From Clostridium sp. OS1-26 (lineage in GTDB: Bacteria; Bacillota; Clostridia; Clostridiales; Clostridiaceae), in NCBI RefSeq assembly GCF_030915445.1, contig NZ_CP133264.1:4559208-4623207 (forward strand): a stretch of 64,000 nucleotides of DNA, read 5' to 3'. The notes under the pieces are model-generated. The model had not been told where the DNA came from. It worked only from the letters and a program-made list of their open reading frames with translations, and did no database searches. Both the position numbers and the translations under genes were made by a program. Positions 26,848 to 35,147 of the stretch are shown piece after piece. Every line of letters starts with the position of its first letter. The first letter of the stretch is position 1.

Positions 26848-28439
26848 TAGTTTGCCCCCTTAATAGCGGCAACTATTTGGTTAACTAAGTCTGCAATTTC
26901 ATCATTTTTTAAACCTTCATTGCTAGCGCAAGTATTAGTGTTTTTACCACAGTCATTAGCCTTAGTTAAAGCTGCTGCAGCCGCTGCAATTTGAGCTGGG
27001 CTCATGTTCATAAATGAGTTTTGAGCTCCAATATAACATTCAGTAGTTTTTGCACAGTTTGTGGCTGGAGTATTCGCCGCTAATGCTGCACAATCTTTTA
27101 TACCATAAGCAACTCTCTTAATGTTTACAAGGTGTTCTGGAGTAACGTTCTCAGATACTGAGCTTCCTCCCCATGTACCGCAGCCTAAAGTGAAGGAAGG
27201 GTTAAGTCCTGTGCTTGCACCTGTTCCACCTTGAGTACCACCAGTATTAACAAGAATACGTGAAGCTGGCTTTTTAGCAAACTTCATAACTATATCTCTA
27301 TCTTCAGTATGAAGACTCATTGTGTGACCAATTCCATTTTGAAGTAATGCAATACTTAACTCACATGCTTCATGCCAATCTTTTACTGTATAGAAGCCAA
27401 GAACTGTTGTAAGTTTTTCGAAGGATAATGGATTACCTTCTCCTACTCCATTTTGTCTTCCTATAAGTACTCTTGTTCCTTCTGGAATACTAATTCCTGC
27501 AGCACTTGCAATAACTTGTGGGCTTCTTCCAACAAACTTAGCGTTCATAGCATGTCCATTTTTGAATAACAATCTACAAACTTTATCAGTTTCTTCTTTT
27601 GTCATGAAGTATCCACCCTGCTTTTTGAACTCTTCAATAACTCTAGCTTCGTTGCATTCTTCACAGATTATTGATTGCTCTGAAGCACAGATTGTACCAT
27701 TATCGAAAGTCTTACTTGCCATAATGTTTCTAACAGCTTTTTCTACATCAGCAGTTCTTTCTATGTATGCTGGAGAGTTTCCTGCACCAACACCAAGAGC
27801 TGGCTTTCCTGAACTGTAAGCAGCTTTAACCATTCCTGGACCACCTGTAGCTATTATTATAGCAACTTCATTGCTCTTCATTAGTTCATTTGTAGCTCCA
27901 ATTGTTGGAATACTTACTGCAGTTATAATGTTCTCTGGTGCACCAGCGGCAACAGCTGCATCATGCATCAACTGAGCTGCTTTAATTGTACATTTTGCAG
28001 CAGATGGATGTGGTGAGAACACTATAGCGTTACGGGACTTAATTGAAATCATAGCTTTGAAAATCGTAGTAGAAGTTGGGTTTGTTGAAGGTACTATACC
28101 CATAACTAAACCAACTGGTTCAGCAAGCTCTATAAGCTTATTTACTTCGTCTTCTTTAATTACATCGATAGTTTTCATATCTTTAATTGAATCATATAGT
28201 ATTGTAGATGCTAACTGATTTTTGAAAGTCTTATCTTCAACTTTACCAAAACCTGTTTCTTCAACTGCCATTTGAGCTAAACAAACAGCGTTTTCTTCTG
28301 CAACTCTAACCATATTACGTAAAATTTTATCAATTTGCTCTTCAGTATAATCAGCAATTTTATTAGCTGCTACTTTTCCAAGCCTAGCAAGATTTCTAGC
28401 TTCCTGTATTGAGCGTAAATCCTTATCAAAGTTTTCCAT
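26847..28439 (-). CDS. CoA-acylating acetaldehyde dehydrogenase (EutE/CutF-like)
   Basis: A 530-residue aldehyde dehydrogenase that oxidises acetaldehyde to acetyl-CoA with NAD+. The catalytic Cys251 lies in [12 protein letters not shown]. Cofactor-binding segments are [16 protein letters not shown] and [20 protein letters not shown] with GVGAGN. The C-terminal 60 residues are an Ala/Asn/Thr/Cys-rich linker followed by an amphipathic helix ([17 protein letters not shown]), a probable encapsulation peptide. It is coupled to pduL by a one-base overlap. A paralogue at 38866-40334 has Ser instead of Cys251, so this is the working copy. In choline compartments this step is usually called CutF. Confidence 0.94.
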   Translation of the reverse strand: MENFDKDLRSIQEARNLARLGKVAANKIADYTEEQIDKILRNMVRVAEENAVCLAQMAVEETGFGKVEDKTFKNQLASTILYDSIKDMKTIDVIKEDEVNKLIELAEPVGLVMGIVPSTNPTSTTIFKAMISIKSRNAIVFSPHPSAAKCTIKAAQLMHDAAVAAGAPENIITAVSIPTIGATNELMKSNEVAIIIATGGPGMVKAAYSSGKPALGVGAGNSPAYIERTADVEKAVRNIMASKTFDNGTICASEQSIICEECNEARVIEEFKKQGGYFMTKEETDKVCRLLFKNGHAMNAKFVGRSPQVIASAAGISIPEGTRVLIGRQNGVGEGNPLSFEKLTTVLGFYTVKDWHEACELSIALLQNGIGHTMSLHTEDRDIVMKFAKKPASRILVNTGGTQGGTGASTGLNPSFTLGCGTWGGSSVSENVTPEHLVNIKRVAYGIKDCAALAANTPATNCAKTTECYIGAQNSFMNMSPAQIAAAAAALTKANDCGKNTNTCASNEGLKNDEIADLVNQIVAAIKGAN

Positions 28440-28473
28440 TGTTTCATACTTCCTTTCGTAGCCTTAACAATAG

Positions 28474-29184
28474 CTATTTTTTCTCATAATATAGTTTAAA
28501 TTTAGCAATTAATAAATTTTTATCTGCCTTTGAAATTGCTCTGCCTGTAATTACAAAATCTTTGTATTCACGAGCTAGATTTCTAAGTTTAACAACTTTT
28601 AACTTAGATAACATGAAAAGAGCTTCCTCTATACCATTTTTGCTTACTAACTCATCTACATCATCTTTATGTAGATTATCTAAATTTACCCTATGAATTT
28701 TATCTGAATCTAAAGTATCTTGATCTTTTTCAATATTATCTTCAGCTTTTTCTACATCTTCTACTTCTGCATCTTTTGTTTCTTCTACATCTTGTTCATC
28801 TATGCTGCCTTCATTTTCTATGTTTTTTGCTTCCTCTATATCATCTAGGCTGTCTTCATTTTCTACATCTTTATTATCTATATCTTCACTAGATACTGAG
28901 TCCTCTGGGCTTTTAGGTCCAATTATACTTTCCAATTCCTGATGAGGACGTGGAATTACATGCTGTGAAACTAAAAATTCTTCATGGAGTTTTTTAACAG
29001 CTGCTGCTCCAGCTTCTATAGATGCTTGTACTGCACCTACATCACCTGTTATTGAAATTGTAACAAGACCGCCACCTACATAGGTTTTTTCAATAATACT
29101 TACATCTGCTGATTTCACCATCGTATCAGCTGCCTCAATAGCCGCAAGTAATCCTTTTGTTTCTATTAAACCAAGCGCTTGCAT
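28474..29184 (-). CDS. BMC shell protein with acidic linker and C-terminal domain
   Basis: Residues 1-95 are a BMC-H domain (MQALGLIETKGLLAAIEAAD, VGGGLVTISITGDVGAVQAS, VSQHVIPRPHQELE). Residues 96-165 are an almost purely acidic low-complexity linker of D/E/S/N with repeats of the form E-D-V-E. Residues 166-236 form a basic helical domain (VVKLRNLAREYKDFVITGRAI, SKADKNLLIAKFKLYYEKK) resembling the Rho-N/SAP-like fold. EutK and PduK are also BMC domains with C-terminal extensions, but this tail is different in type. It may bind cargo or nucleic acid on the shell surface; that is inference. Located between the aldehyde dehydrogenase and the EutQ-like gene. Confidence 0.85.
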   Translation of the reverse strand: MQALGLIETKGLLAAIEAADTMVKSADVSIIEKTYVGGGLVTISITGDVGAVQASIEAGAAAVKKLHEEFLVSQHVIPRPHQELESIIGPKSPEDSVSSEDIDNKDVENEDSLDDIEEAKNIENEGSIDEQDVEETKDAEVEDVEKAEDNIEKDQDTLDSDKIHRVNLDNLHKDDVDELVSKNGIEEALFMLSKLKVVKLRNLAREYKDFVITGRAISKADKNLLIAKFKLYYEKK

Positions 29185-29208
29185 AGGTTTATCCTCCTAG
29201 TCTTCTAT

Positions 29209-29392
29209 GAAGTTAAGACTTGAATCAGGTGCGGTTTCAACCTCATCTGATTCTTAGTCGAACGAATCCAGGGGCGTAGCCGCTCTTTACTCCCTCTTGG
29301 AGAAAAGCAGATATCCCAAATTCTCCGATTTGGTGATAGTCGCTTTCACAGAGTGCGAGGAAATATTAGAGCGGTTAGTTATCGGATAAAAG
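29209..29392 (+). repeat. structured repeat, family B copy 2 with nested A unit
   Basis: It shares with 21311-21441 the first hairpin (GAATCAGGTGCGGTTTCAACCTCATCTGATTC-type arms, here imperfect), GGGGCGTAGCCGCTCTTTACTCCC, and the end AGAGCGGTTAGTTATCGGATAAAA. In place of the short loop of copy 1 it has a family A-like unit at about 29305-29360 (palindrome CAAATTCTCCGATTTG). The right end encodes the last residues (L-S-D-N) and the TAA stop of the EutQ-like gene. Confidence 0.65.
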
Positions 29393-30064
29393 ATCCGCCC
29401 AGTTTGCTGGATAAGTTGCATAGAACACCCTAGCTTTATCTGGTGAACCCCAAACTACTTTAGAACCAGATGGTACAAATAACACATCGCCAGCATGAGC
29501 TGTATATGTCTTCCCATTGATTTCTACTGTTAAAGTTCCCTCAATAACATAGTCAAGTTCTTCGTAAGTTAACTCCCAATCAAACTTTGAATTTTCAATA
29601 ATTAAAAATCCAGCACTCATTTTTGATTCTTCTTTACTCACTAGTTCTTGAAAATAAACTTTGTTATCTGGATTACCAGTATCAAATACATCCATTTTCA
29701 CTGAGTTTCCTCTAACAACTTTAAGTCCACTAGAATCCTTATCAGCTTCATATGGAAGACTCTTTCCTTTTAAGCATTCAAGCATTTGCTCTAAAAGACC
29801 TTTGTCCATCATTGCTTTAAAGATGTTAATCATCATTTCGCTGTCCATTCCCTCTATGCTTAGAGGTTTTTTAGCATCAACCTGCTGTACTTTAGGTTCT
29901 AAAGCTTTTGTAGTAAATACTATTCCGTTGTTTTTTGCAAGGTCTTGAGCTGATGGCGTAATTATTTCGCTACCATCTACACAAAATACTTTTTCTCCCT
30001 TTAATATTAATGCTTCAATATCTTTTGCACATATTAATTTTTTCAATTTATCACTTCCTTTCAT
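29375..30064 (-). CDS. eutQ: EutQ-like cupin protein
   Basis: A 229-residue protein with an EutQ N-terminal region (KKLICAKDIEALILKG, SEIITPSAQDLAKNNGI) and a C-terminal cupin from about residue 130 (MSAGFLIIEN, YEELDYVIEGTLTVEINGKTY, AHAGDVLFVPSGSKVVWG). EutQ of Salmonella has acetate kinase activity in vitro; whether this homologue does is unknown. It lies between the tandem BMC and extended BMC genes in the operon. Its final codons and TAA are contributed by a family B repeat, so the C-terminus may have been altered by that insertion. Confidence 0.88.
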   Translation of the reverse strand: MKGSDKLKKLICAKDIEALILKGEKVFCVDGSEIITPSAQDLAKNNGIVFTTKALEPKVQQVDAKKPLSIEGMDSEMMINIFKAMMDKGLLEQMLECLKGKSLPYEADKDSSGLKVVRGNSVKMDVFDTGNPDNKVYFQELVSKEESKMSAGFLIIENSKFDWELTYEELDYVIEGTLTVEINGKTYTAHAGDVLFVPSGSKVVWGSPDKARVFYATYPANWADLLSDN

Positions 30065-30071
30065 TATATAA

Positions 30072-30146
30072 ATGAAACTCCTTCTCTTTTCGTCGAATGA
30101 GTAAGCGATTCACTGCAAATCAAAGATTTGAGTTCTCTGCTTATTA
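30072..30146 (+). repeat. family A palindromic repeat, copy 4
   Basis: GAAACTCCTTCTC, CGTCGAATGAGTAAGCGATTC, palindrome AAATCAAAGATTTGA and TTCTCTGCTTA. The final TTA (30144-30146) is the reverse complement of the tandem BMC gene's TAA stop. Confidence 0.8.
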
Positions 30147-30692
30147 GAACAGAGATTCTATCAATCTGTCGGACACCGAAGGTATAACTTCAGCATTTAC
30201 CAGCAGACCTTTTTGTTCTGCAATAGCCTTTCCTGCTTCAACACCGGTTTGAACTGCAGCCACATCTCCAGTAAAGGTGAAAAACGACTTACCGCCCAGC
30301 CCTGTTCCTAAGCGAAGTTCTAAAGGCTGTAATTCAGCAGCTTTCATAATTGCATCAGCAGCAATAACCATAGTTGCTAAGGAGAAAAACTCTATAATTC
30401 CTAAAGCCTGAATTCTATCTGGCATTGTTGCACCTGTTATTGCTGGGAATACTTCAGGACTGACATTTGGTATAATAATAGAATCAATCAAGAATTCTTC
30501 TGCCAACCTTTCACCAACACTGACTGAATCCTGAACCGCTGCAACATCACCTTGAATGATAGCAATATATTTACCTGGACAAACAGAGCTAGCTGCTACT
30601 ATTTCCACATCAGCGGTTTTTACCATCTGATCTGCTGCATATATACCACGTGCAATACTTGTAAATTCAACCATTCCTATTGCTTTCGCCAT
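30144..30692 (-). CDS. tandem-BMC shell protein (PduT-like), possible Fe-S pore
   Basis: A 182-residue protein made of two BMC domains (1-90: AIGMVEFTSIARGIYAAD; 95-182: ALGIIEFFSLATMVIAAD), which assembles as a trimer with a pseudo-hexameric outline. Cys38 lies in ASSVCPGKY at the pore loop of the first domain, the same number and place as the Cys38 that holds a [4Fe-4S] cluster on the threefold axis of Salmonella PduT. The next gene upstream encodes a PduS-like electron-transfer protein, the known partner of PduT. An electron conduit through the shell is therefore inferred. Confidence 0.92.
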   Translation of the reverse strand: MAKAIGMVEFTSIARGIYAADQMVKTADVEIVAASSVCPGKYIAIIQGDVAAVQDSVSVGERLAEEFLIDSIIIPNVSPEVFPAITGATMPDRIQALGIIEFFSLATMVIAADAIMKAAELQPLELRLGTGLGGKSFFTFTGDVAAVQTGVEAGKAIAEQKGLLVNAEVIPSVSDRLIESLF

Positions 30693-30693
30693 A

Positions 30694-32022
30694 TCAGTCC
30701 CTCCTTATAGTAATAAAATCATTTCCACTTTCCGCAACAGTTCCTGAAATGCTTGCGTGAATTGCAGCACCCAAACTTTCTTCAGGAATTTTCCCTATTA
30801 TCTGTCCCAACTCCACATGATCACCAGCATTAACAACAGTCACTGCAGGTGCTCCTACATGCTGTCTCCTTGCAATATGCACCAATTCAGGCTTTATTTC
30901 AACTTCCATCATAGGAGCTGGCTCATCAAAATCATGCAAACCTAGTCTAGCTATAAGGCGCTTACTTGGAACCAACCTATATTCACGATTTTTGCTGGCA
31001 GTGAACTCTGACTTCATCGGTTTATACCTTATATTCTGTTCTGCCAATCTCCCTTTAAAATAGAGATTTGCAGATTTAGGATAAAGCCCTGCTGGACATG
31101 AAAACAATTCACATAAATTACATTGACAGCATAGCTGTGCACTCTTCTGCTCTTCAACATCTGTTAATGCATAATTTAAAGCTCTCATCATCTTGTGAGG
31201 CTGCACATTATGTCCAATAAGATAACGAGGACACATATCTGTACACATACGGCACTGTTCACAGGAAGCTCTATTTACTCTTCTTGTCTGTTCTATATTC
31301 ATAGATTTCCTACGAATAAGAAAATGCTGTTTTTTCAAAATTACAAATCCCTTATTTTTCTTTGTAATATACCCATCTATACTACTCATCACAGGTCCCA
31401 TCATAGGTCCGCCATCAATAACTGCATAGTTATCAAAATTTTCTATTCCGCTAAGCTTTAACACATCTATAATAGGTGTTCCTATCGGTACCTTTACGGT
31501 CAATCGTTTAGGAATATCTCCTGCAATTGTGATATATTTTTCTGTAACCGGCTCTCCCTTGGAAGCATGGTAAATATTTAATGCCGTTTCTGAATTCACT
31601 ACTACGCATCCAACCTGGATTGGAATACCTGCTTCAGGAACAACTCTGCCTGTAAGTTCATAAACCAGAACCTGTTCATCACCTGCTGGATAAATATCTG
31701 GAAGCTCTTTTACTTCAACAAAATCGCCTACCCGCAGTGCCTCAATCCTTTCTTTCAGAATTGAAATCACTTTTTTATGCTTTCCTTTAATACCTATGAG
31801 AGCTTTTCTAGCTCCAACTAATATTCCCGCTGCTTCAAATCCTTTAATTATTTCATCTGGAAACAACTCCATCAACTGCTGATCCACCCGCAGCAAAGGT
31901 TCACACTCAGCTCCATTAAGAAGTATATATTCCGATTTTGATGTTAGCTTTGCATGTGTAGGAAACCCTGCACCACCTGCACCAATAACGCCGGCTTCTC
32001 TCACCATTTCAAGAAGATTCAT
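30694..32022 (-). CDS. pduS: PduS/RnfC-like flavo-iron-sulfur protein
   Basis: A 442-residue RnfC-related protein. The N-terminal GVIGAGGAGFPTHAKL and LLNGAECEPLLRVDQ segments form the FMN/NADH-binding Complex-1 51K-like domain. A SLBB domain follows. Two ferredoxin clusters are visible: CEQCRMCTDMCPR near residues 254-265 and CCQCNLCELFSCPAG near 297-311. The C-terminus has a barrel/sandwich lipoyl-like domain. PduS reduces cobalamin cofactor in B12-dependent compartments. As CutC needs no B12, this protein more likely re-oxidises NADH or supplies electrons via the adjacent PduT-like shell protein. Complete. Confidence 0.93.
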   Translation of the reverse strand: MNLLEMVREAGVIGAGGAGFPTHAKLTSKSEYILLNGAECEPLLRVDQQLMELFPDEIIKGFEAAGILVGARKALIGIKGKHKKVISILKERIEALRVGDFVEVKELPDIYPAGDEQVLVYELTGRVVPEAGIPIQVGCVVVNSETALNIYHASKGEPVTEKYITIAGDIPKRLTVKVPIGTPIIDVLKLSGIENFDNYAVIDGGPMMGPVMSSIDGYITKKNKGFVILKKQHFLIRRKSMNIEQTRRVNRASCEQCRMCTDMCPRYLIGHNVQPHKMMRALNYALTDVEEQKSAQLCCQCNLCELFSCPAGLYPKSANLYFKGRLAEQNIRYKPMKSEFTASKNREYRLVPSKRLIARLGLHDFDEPAPMMEVEIKPELVHIARRQHVGAPAVTVVNAGDHVELGQIIGKIPEESLGAAIHASISGTVAESGNDFITIRRD

Positions 32023-32084
32023 TTTTACCTCCCTTGCAGTTCTCTATGATCCATAGGAATTATTAATTCTTATGAATACAGAAC

Positions 32085-32348
32085 TTATCCAAAATTACAA
32101 TCTGCATCAATTATTCCAACAACAACTGCATCTACAGGAATATCGTCATTTCCTAACATTCTTCGAGCAGAAGATCCAGTAGTAACTATAACTCTATCAC
32201 CGATACCAGCACTAATGTTATCCACAACAATAAATCTTCTTCCTGAATCTGTTCCACCAATTTCCTCTGCAAGCATAAATTTAAGCCCATTAAGTGTTTC
32301 TGCTTTTCTAGTTGCCCATACAGTATCAATAAGTCTTGCTGCTATCAT
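32085..32348 (-). CDS. eutN: EutN/CcmL-family pentameric vertex protein (BMC-P)
   Basis: An 87-residue beta-barrel protein that closes the fivefold vertices of the shell. The pattern MIAARLIDTVWATRKAETLNG, LKFMLAEEI, FIVVDNISAGIGDRVIVTTGSSAR and VDAVVVGIID is typical. It is coupled to the preceding shell gene by a four-base overlap. Only one BMC-P gene is seen in the operon. Length normal. Confidence 0.95.
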   Translation of the reverse strand: MIAARLIDTVWATRKAETLNGLKFMLAEEIGGTDSGRRFIVVDNISAGIGDRVIVTTGSSARRMLGNDDIPVDAVVVGIIDADCNFG

Positions 32349-32647
32349 ATTGCTTTTACCTCTTTCATTTTTAATTTAATCTCATTTAATGCAGCTTCAA
32401 CGGATGCTGTGTCACCAAAAATCCCAATTAGAACCATATGCTGAGGGCATAATCCTCTAATATCTTCAACGGTAACTCCAACAGCTTTCTCAGCAATATC
32501 TGCAGCATAAATCATATCAATAAGTTTGCCTTGTACAAGTCCTATTGCATCACTGCTGTCTAAGTCCGTTTTACAATTTCCACCCATTCTTCTTCTAAGA
32601 ATATCTTTAGTGCTTGGGGAAGGTGATTTTATAATTCTAAAATCCAC
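32345..32647 (-). CDS. BMC shell protein, GrpU/EutS-like, with pore-loop Cys
   Basis: A 100-residue protein with a basic N-terminal extension (MDFRIIKSPSPSTKDILRRR, MGGNCK) before a BMC core (AIGLVQGKLIDMIYAADIAE, VEDIRGLCPQHMVLIGIFGD, TASVEAALNEIKLKM). The extension and arrangement resemble the GrpU-type shell proteins of glycyl-radical compartments, some of which bind an Fe-S cluster on the pore axis. Cys67 in the pore-loop segment GLCPQH, and Cys25, are candidate ligands here. The start follows 18 bases after the eutJ stop. Family assignment to BMC is firm; GrpU type and cluster binding are inference. Confidence 0.8.
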   Translation of the reverse strand: MDFRIIKSPSPSTKDILRRRMGGNCKTDLDSSDAIGLVQGKLIDMIYAADIAEKAVGVTVEDIRGLCPQHMVLIGIFGDTASVEAALNEIKLKMKEVKAI

Positions 32648-32665
32648 TTTTAAACTCCCTCCTTA

Positions 32666-33511
32666 TTACTCTATAATATCCTGAGTACAGCTTAATGCTA
32701 TTCCAAGTGGTGTGGCAAACATAGGATTCTTAGGTTTATGAGTATATACTCCTGTCTGTTTTCCAATAATTTCTTCAATTCCCGTAAGGCAGCAAGTACC
32801 ACCTACTAAGGAAATTTCTTTCACATCATAATCCTTAATATTATAATTAATAATTGATGCTACCTTTTCCACTACTGGTTTTAATATTGGTAAAATTTCT
32901 TTATGGTTCTTGTTATCTCTTTTGAATTTATCTGCCTCATTGAAAGGCATTCCATATGCACCTGAAAGAACTAATGAAAAATGAGTTCCACCTGTAGGTT
33001 CGTCAACGACATGTATAACTTTTCCGTCTTTTAAAATTGATATTCCTGTTGTTCCACCGCCAACATCTACCACTGCACCATTTTTAATTTTAAGTACATT
33101 ATTAGCAGCAGTAGGTTCATCTAAAAGACATGTAAGTTCAAATCCCGCAGCCTGAACTACATTTTTAATTGCTCCAGAATCTAAGGCGTCTGTTCCTGGT
33201 GGAATTGCAGCAGCAGCATAAAGAAGTTCAGTATTAAGTTTTTCCTCAATTTCCTGTTTAAGCTCTCTAACAATCCTAACTGCTCCAATATAGTCAACAA
33301 CCATACCATCACGCACTACATCTGCATACCTATATGCGCCTGCAACAGGCTCATAGTTTTCATCTAAAACTGCCAGTACCACACATGCAGTACCTAGGTC
33401 TACACCTGTATAATAAACAGAAGATTTATTAAGAATTGGTTTTTCTACAACTTCTTCAAACTTCTGAATCATTCTATCGCAATATTCAAAAGTTAAATTT
33501 TTCTCTGACAT
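32666..33511 (-). CDS. eutJ: EutJ-type Hsp70/actin-like chaperone
   Basis: The ATG at 33511 with GGGAGGA upstream gives 281 residues. It is an ASKHA-fold ATPase: phosphate-1 YTGVDLGTACVVLAVLD, central LLDEPTAANN, phosphate-2 GAVVDVGGGTTGISIL, and adenosine motif ISLVGGTCCLTGIEEII. EutJ proteins are encoded in ethanolamine, propanediol-glycyl-radical and choline compartments and are thought to help assembly or enzyme reactivation; biochemistry is thin. It overlaps the upstream EutT-like gene by 19 bases. Confidence 0.93.
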   Translation of the reverse strand: MSEKNLTFEYCDRMIQKFEEVVEKPILNKSSVYYTGVDLGTACVVLAVLDENYEPVAGAYRYADVVRDGMVVDYIGAVRIVRELKQEIEEKLNTELLYAAAAIPPGTDALDSGAIKNVVQAAGFELTCLLDEPTAANNVLKIKNGAVVDVGGGTTGISILKDGKVIHVVDEPTGGTHFSLVLSGAYGMPFNEADKFKRDNKNHKEILPILKPVVEKVASIINYNIKDYDVKEISLVGGTCCLTGIEEIIGKQTGVYTHKPKNPMFATPLGIALSCTQDIIE

Positions 33512-34179
33512 TCTTTTCCTCCCACTGCTGAACAAATCAATTGAGACAGCGAATTAATTATTGAATTAAGATTTTCATCAATTTTATTTTTTAAACTGTC
33601 ATCATCATTTTGGTAAGTATCCATTATTTCAAACTGTAATTCCCTCAAAGCACAGCGAAGTGTATGCAATTTTAATATATCAGTGCCTTTTTCAAGCTGC
33701 ATATGGAATTCTGTTATTTCAAAACAATCTTGGAGTTCAGTTGTAAAATTTAATGAATTTATGCCTGTACACTCTTTACAATAAATAGGTTCAAGAGTAC
33801 CCATTCCACTCACAACATTTCTAATATTTGATATTTTTCTGCCCAAAGTTATAATATTTTGTGCTAGAACAATATCTCCTTTTAATATCTCACTACTAGT
33901 AACAAGGAATGCTGCCTCTATAGATTTCAATTTACAACAAAGCTTCTTTTTTAAAATTAAGTTACTGTTTTCCTCTTCTTTTATGCTTTCTACCGCCTTT
34001 ACAGTTTTTGTCTGATTCTTTTCTTTTGGTTTTGAATCATCAGTAATTTTTATCCTTTTATCAGACAAATATTGAGCTGCTCCAGGTGTAAGCCGCTGTC
34101 CCTGTTGTAATTTGTAGGTATTAAAAGGTTCTTTTCTATATAAATCTCTTAAATACTCTTCGGTAATAAATTTGATCAT
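33493..34179 (-). CDS. EutT-like cobalamin adenosyltransferase-related protein
   Basis: A 228-residue protein whose start (MIKFITEEYLRDLYRKEPF, then RLTPGAAQYLSDKRIKI) is clearly that of EutT family proteins. The C-terminal half is all-helical with DILKLHTLRCALRELQFEI, resembling the EutT adenosyltransferase bundle. The metal motif of E. coli EutT (His, then CCxxC) is not conserved: there is CC at about 77-78 and a separate CKEC near 137. CutC does not use B12, so an AdoCbl-making role is unexpected. It may be degenerate or have another role. Confidence 0.75.
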   Translation of the reverse strand: MIKFITEEYLRDLYRKEPFNTYKLQQGQRLTPGAAQYLSDKRIKITDDSKPKEKNQTKTVKAVESIKEEENSNLILKKKLCCKLKSIEAAFLVTSSEILKGDIVLAQNIITLGRKISNIRNVVSGMGTLEPIYCKECTGINSLNFTTELQDCFEITEFHMQLEKGTDILKLHTLRCALRELQFEIMDTYQNDDDSLKNKIDENLNSIINSLSQLICSAVGGKECQRKI

Positions 34180-34185
34180 CGACCT

Positions 34186-34632
34186 TTACTCCTTACCTTT
34201 TTCAAATAAATACTTCTTTAAGGCATCAATTCCTGTTCCCACTTTAAAACTAATATGAAAATATGGTTCCGTTACTCCTATATTCTTTAACTGTCTCAAA
34301 GATTTCTCTTCATTTTCAGGCATTAAATCACACTTTGTTATCACTCCAATTACAGGACATCTAAAAGATTTTGCAAATCCATAAGAGTATATTTCTGTAC
34401 AATTGGATTGATCAATCAATATAAGTACATGAGATGCATCCTGGGATGCTGCAATTATATGTTTATACATCCATGTATTCTCTAAATAGGAGCCTGGAAC
34501 ATCAATGGTATTTTTACCATAAATTAAATCTGGTGTTCGCCTTAATGGACCATCATAATCATTTAATGCATTAACTAATGTAGTTTTACCACATCTTGAA
34601 GGTCCAATTACCATTATGCGTTTTTTTCTCAT
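34186..34632 (-). CDS. eutP: EutP/PduV-like GTPase
   Basis: A 148-residue Ras-like small GTPase. P-loop [14 protein letters not shown] (residues 10-23), switch-like [12 protein letters not shown] and the NKxD-type TKCDLMP near 108 are present. EutP/PduV proteins accompany microcompartment operons and have been linked to compartment positioning or acetate kinase activity. The gene overlaps the EutS-like shell gene by four bases upstream and is followed by the EutT-like gene after 6 bases. Complete. Confidence 0.92.
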   Translation of the reverse strand: MRKKRIMVIGPSRCGKTTLVNALNDYDGPLRRTPDLIYGKNTIDVPGSYLENTWMYKHIIAASQDASHVLILIDQSNCTEIYSYGFAKSFRCPVIGVITKCDLMPENEEKSLRQLKNIGVTEPYFHISFKVGTGIDALKKYLFEKGKE

Positions 34633-34982
34633 GTTCTTGTAATGGGAGCAGGAGTAAATCCAAGCATACTCTTTAGCGTATCATTTACTGCGCAAAGTGC
34701 TGTTTCAACACTTTGAACATCACCATTTATTACAACAGAACCTGTAAACCGATCAAGGAATCCGATTTGTACATCAGAAGCCTTTGTAGCAATATCTGCT
34801 GCAATAATAGCACTTTCATAGGGAGAAAGAGTTAAAATGCCTATTGCTCCCCTTTCATCAATTCCAAGACGTTCATATATATCAGGCATTGGCGATGCAA
34901 TAACATGAGCTATAGTAATCTGTTTCCCTGGAACTGACTCTTGTATAATACGCTGTATATTTCTATCAGAAAAATCTCCCAT
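34629..34982 (-). CDS. eutS: EutS/PduU-like circularly permuted BMC shell protein
   Basis: A 117-residue protein with the EutS pattern: [20 protein letters not shown], then [40 protein letters not shown] and [20 protein letters not shown]. This is the permuted BMC fold in which an N-terminal beta-barrel caps the hexamer pore. The protein is the first shell gene after cutD. A family A repeat separates it from cutD, and it is coupled to eutP by a four-base overlap. Confidence 0.94.
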   Translation of the reverse strand: MGDFSDRNIQRIIQESVPGKQITIAHVIASPMPDIYERLGIDERGAIGILTLSPYESAIIAADIATKASDVQIGFLDRFTGSVVINGDVQSVETALCAVNDTLKSMLGFTPAPITRT

Positions 34983-35025
34983 AAACCTTACCTTCCATCT
35001 TAATTATCTATTTGAAAATTATTTA

Positions 35026-35147
35026 ATGAAACTCCTTCTCCTTTGTCGAATGAGTACACGCTGTGTAAGCGACTATCACCAAATCAAAGATTTGAGATAT
35101 CTGCTTAACCCATTCACACAAAATCATAGATTTTGGTTCTCTGCTTA
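35026..35147 (+). repeat. family A palindromic repeat, copy 5 (two units)
   Basis: GAAACTCCTTCTCC, then GTGTAAGCGAC, palindrome CAAATCAAAGATTTG, CTGCTTAACC, and a second unit with AAAATCATAGATTTT and CTCTGCTTA. The final TTA (35145-35147) is the reverse complement of the cutD TAA stop. Confidence 0.8.
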
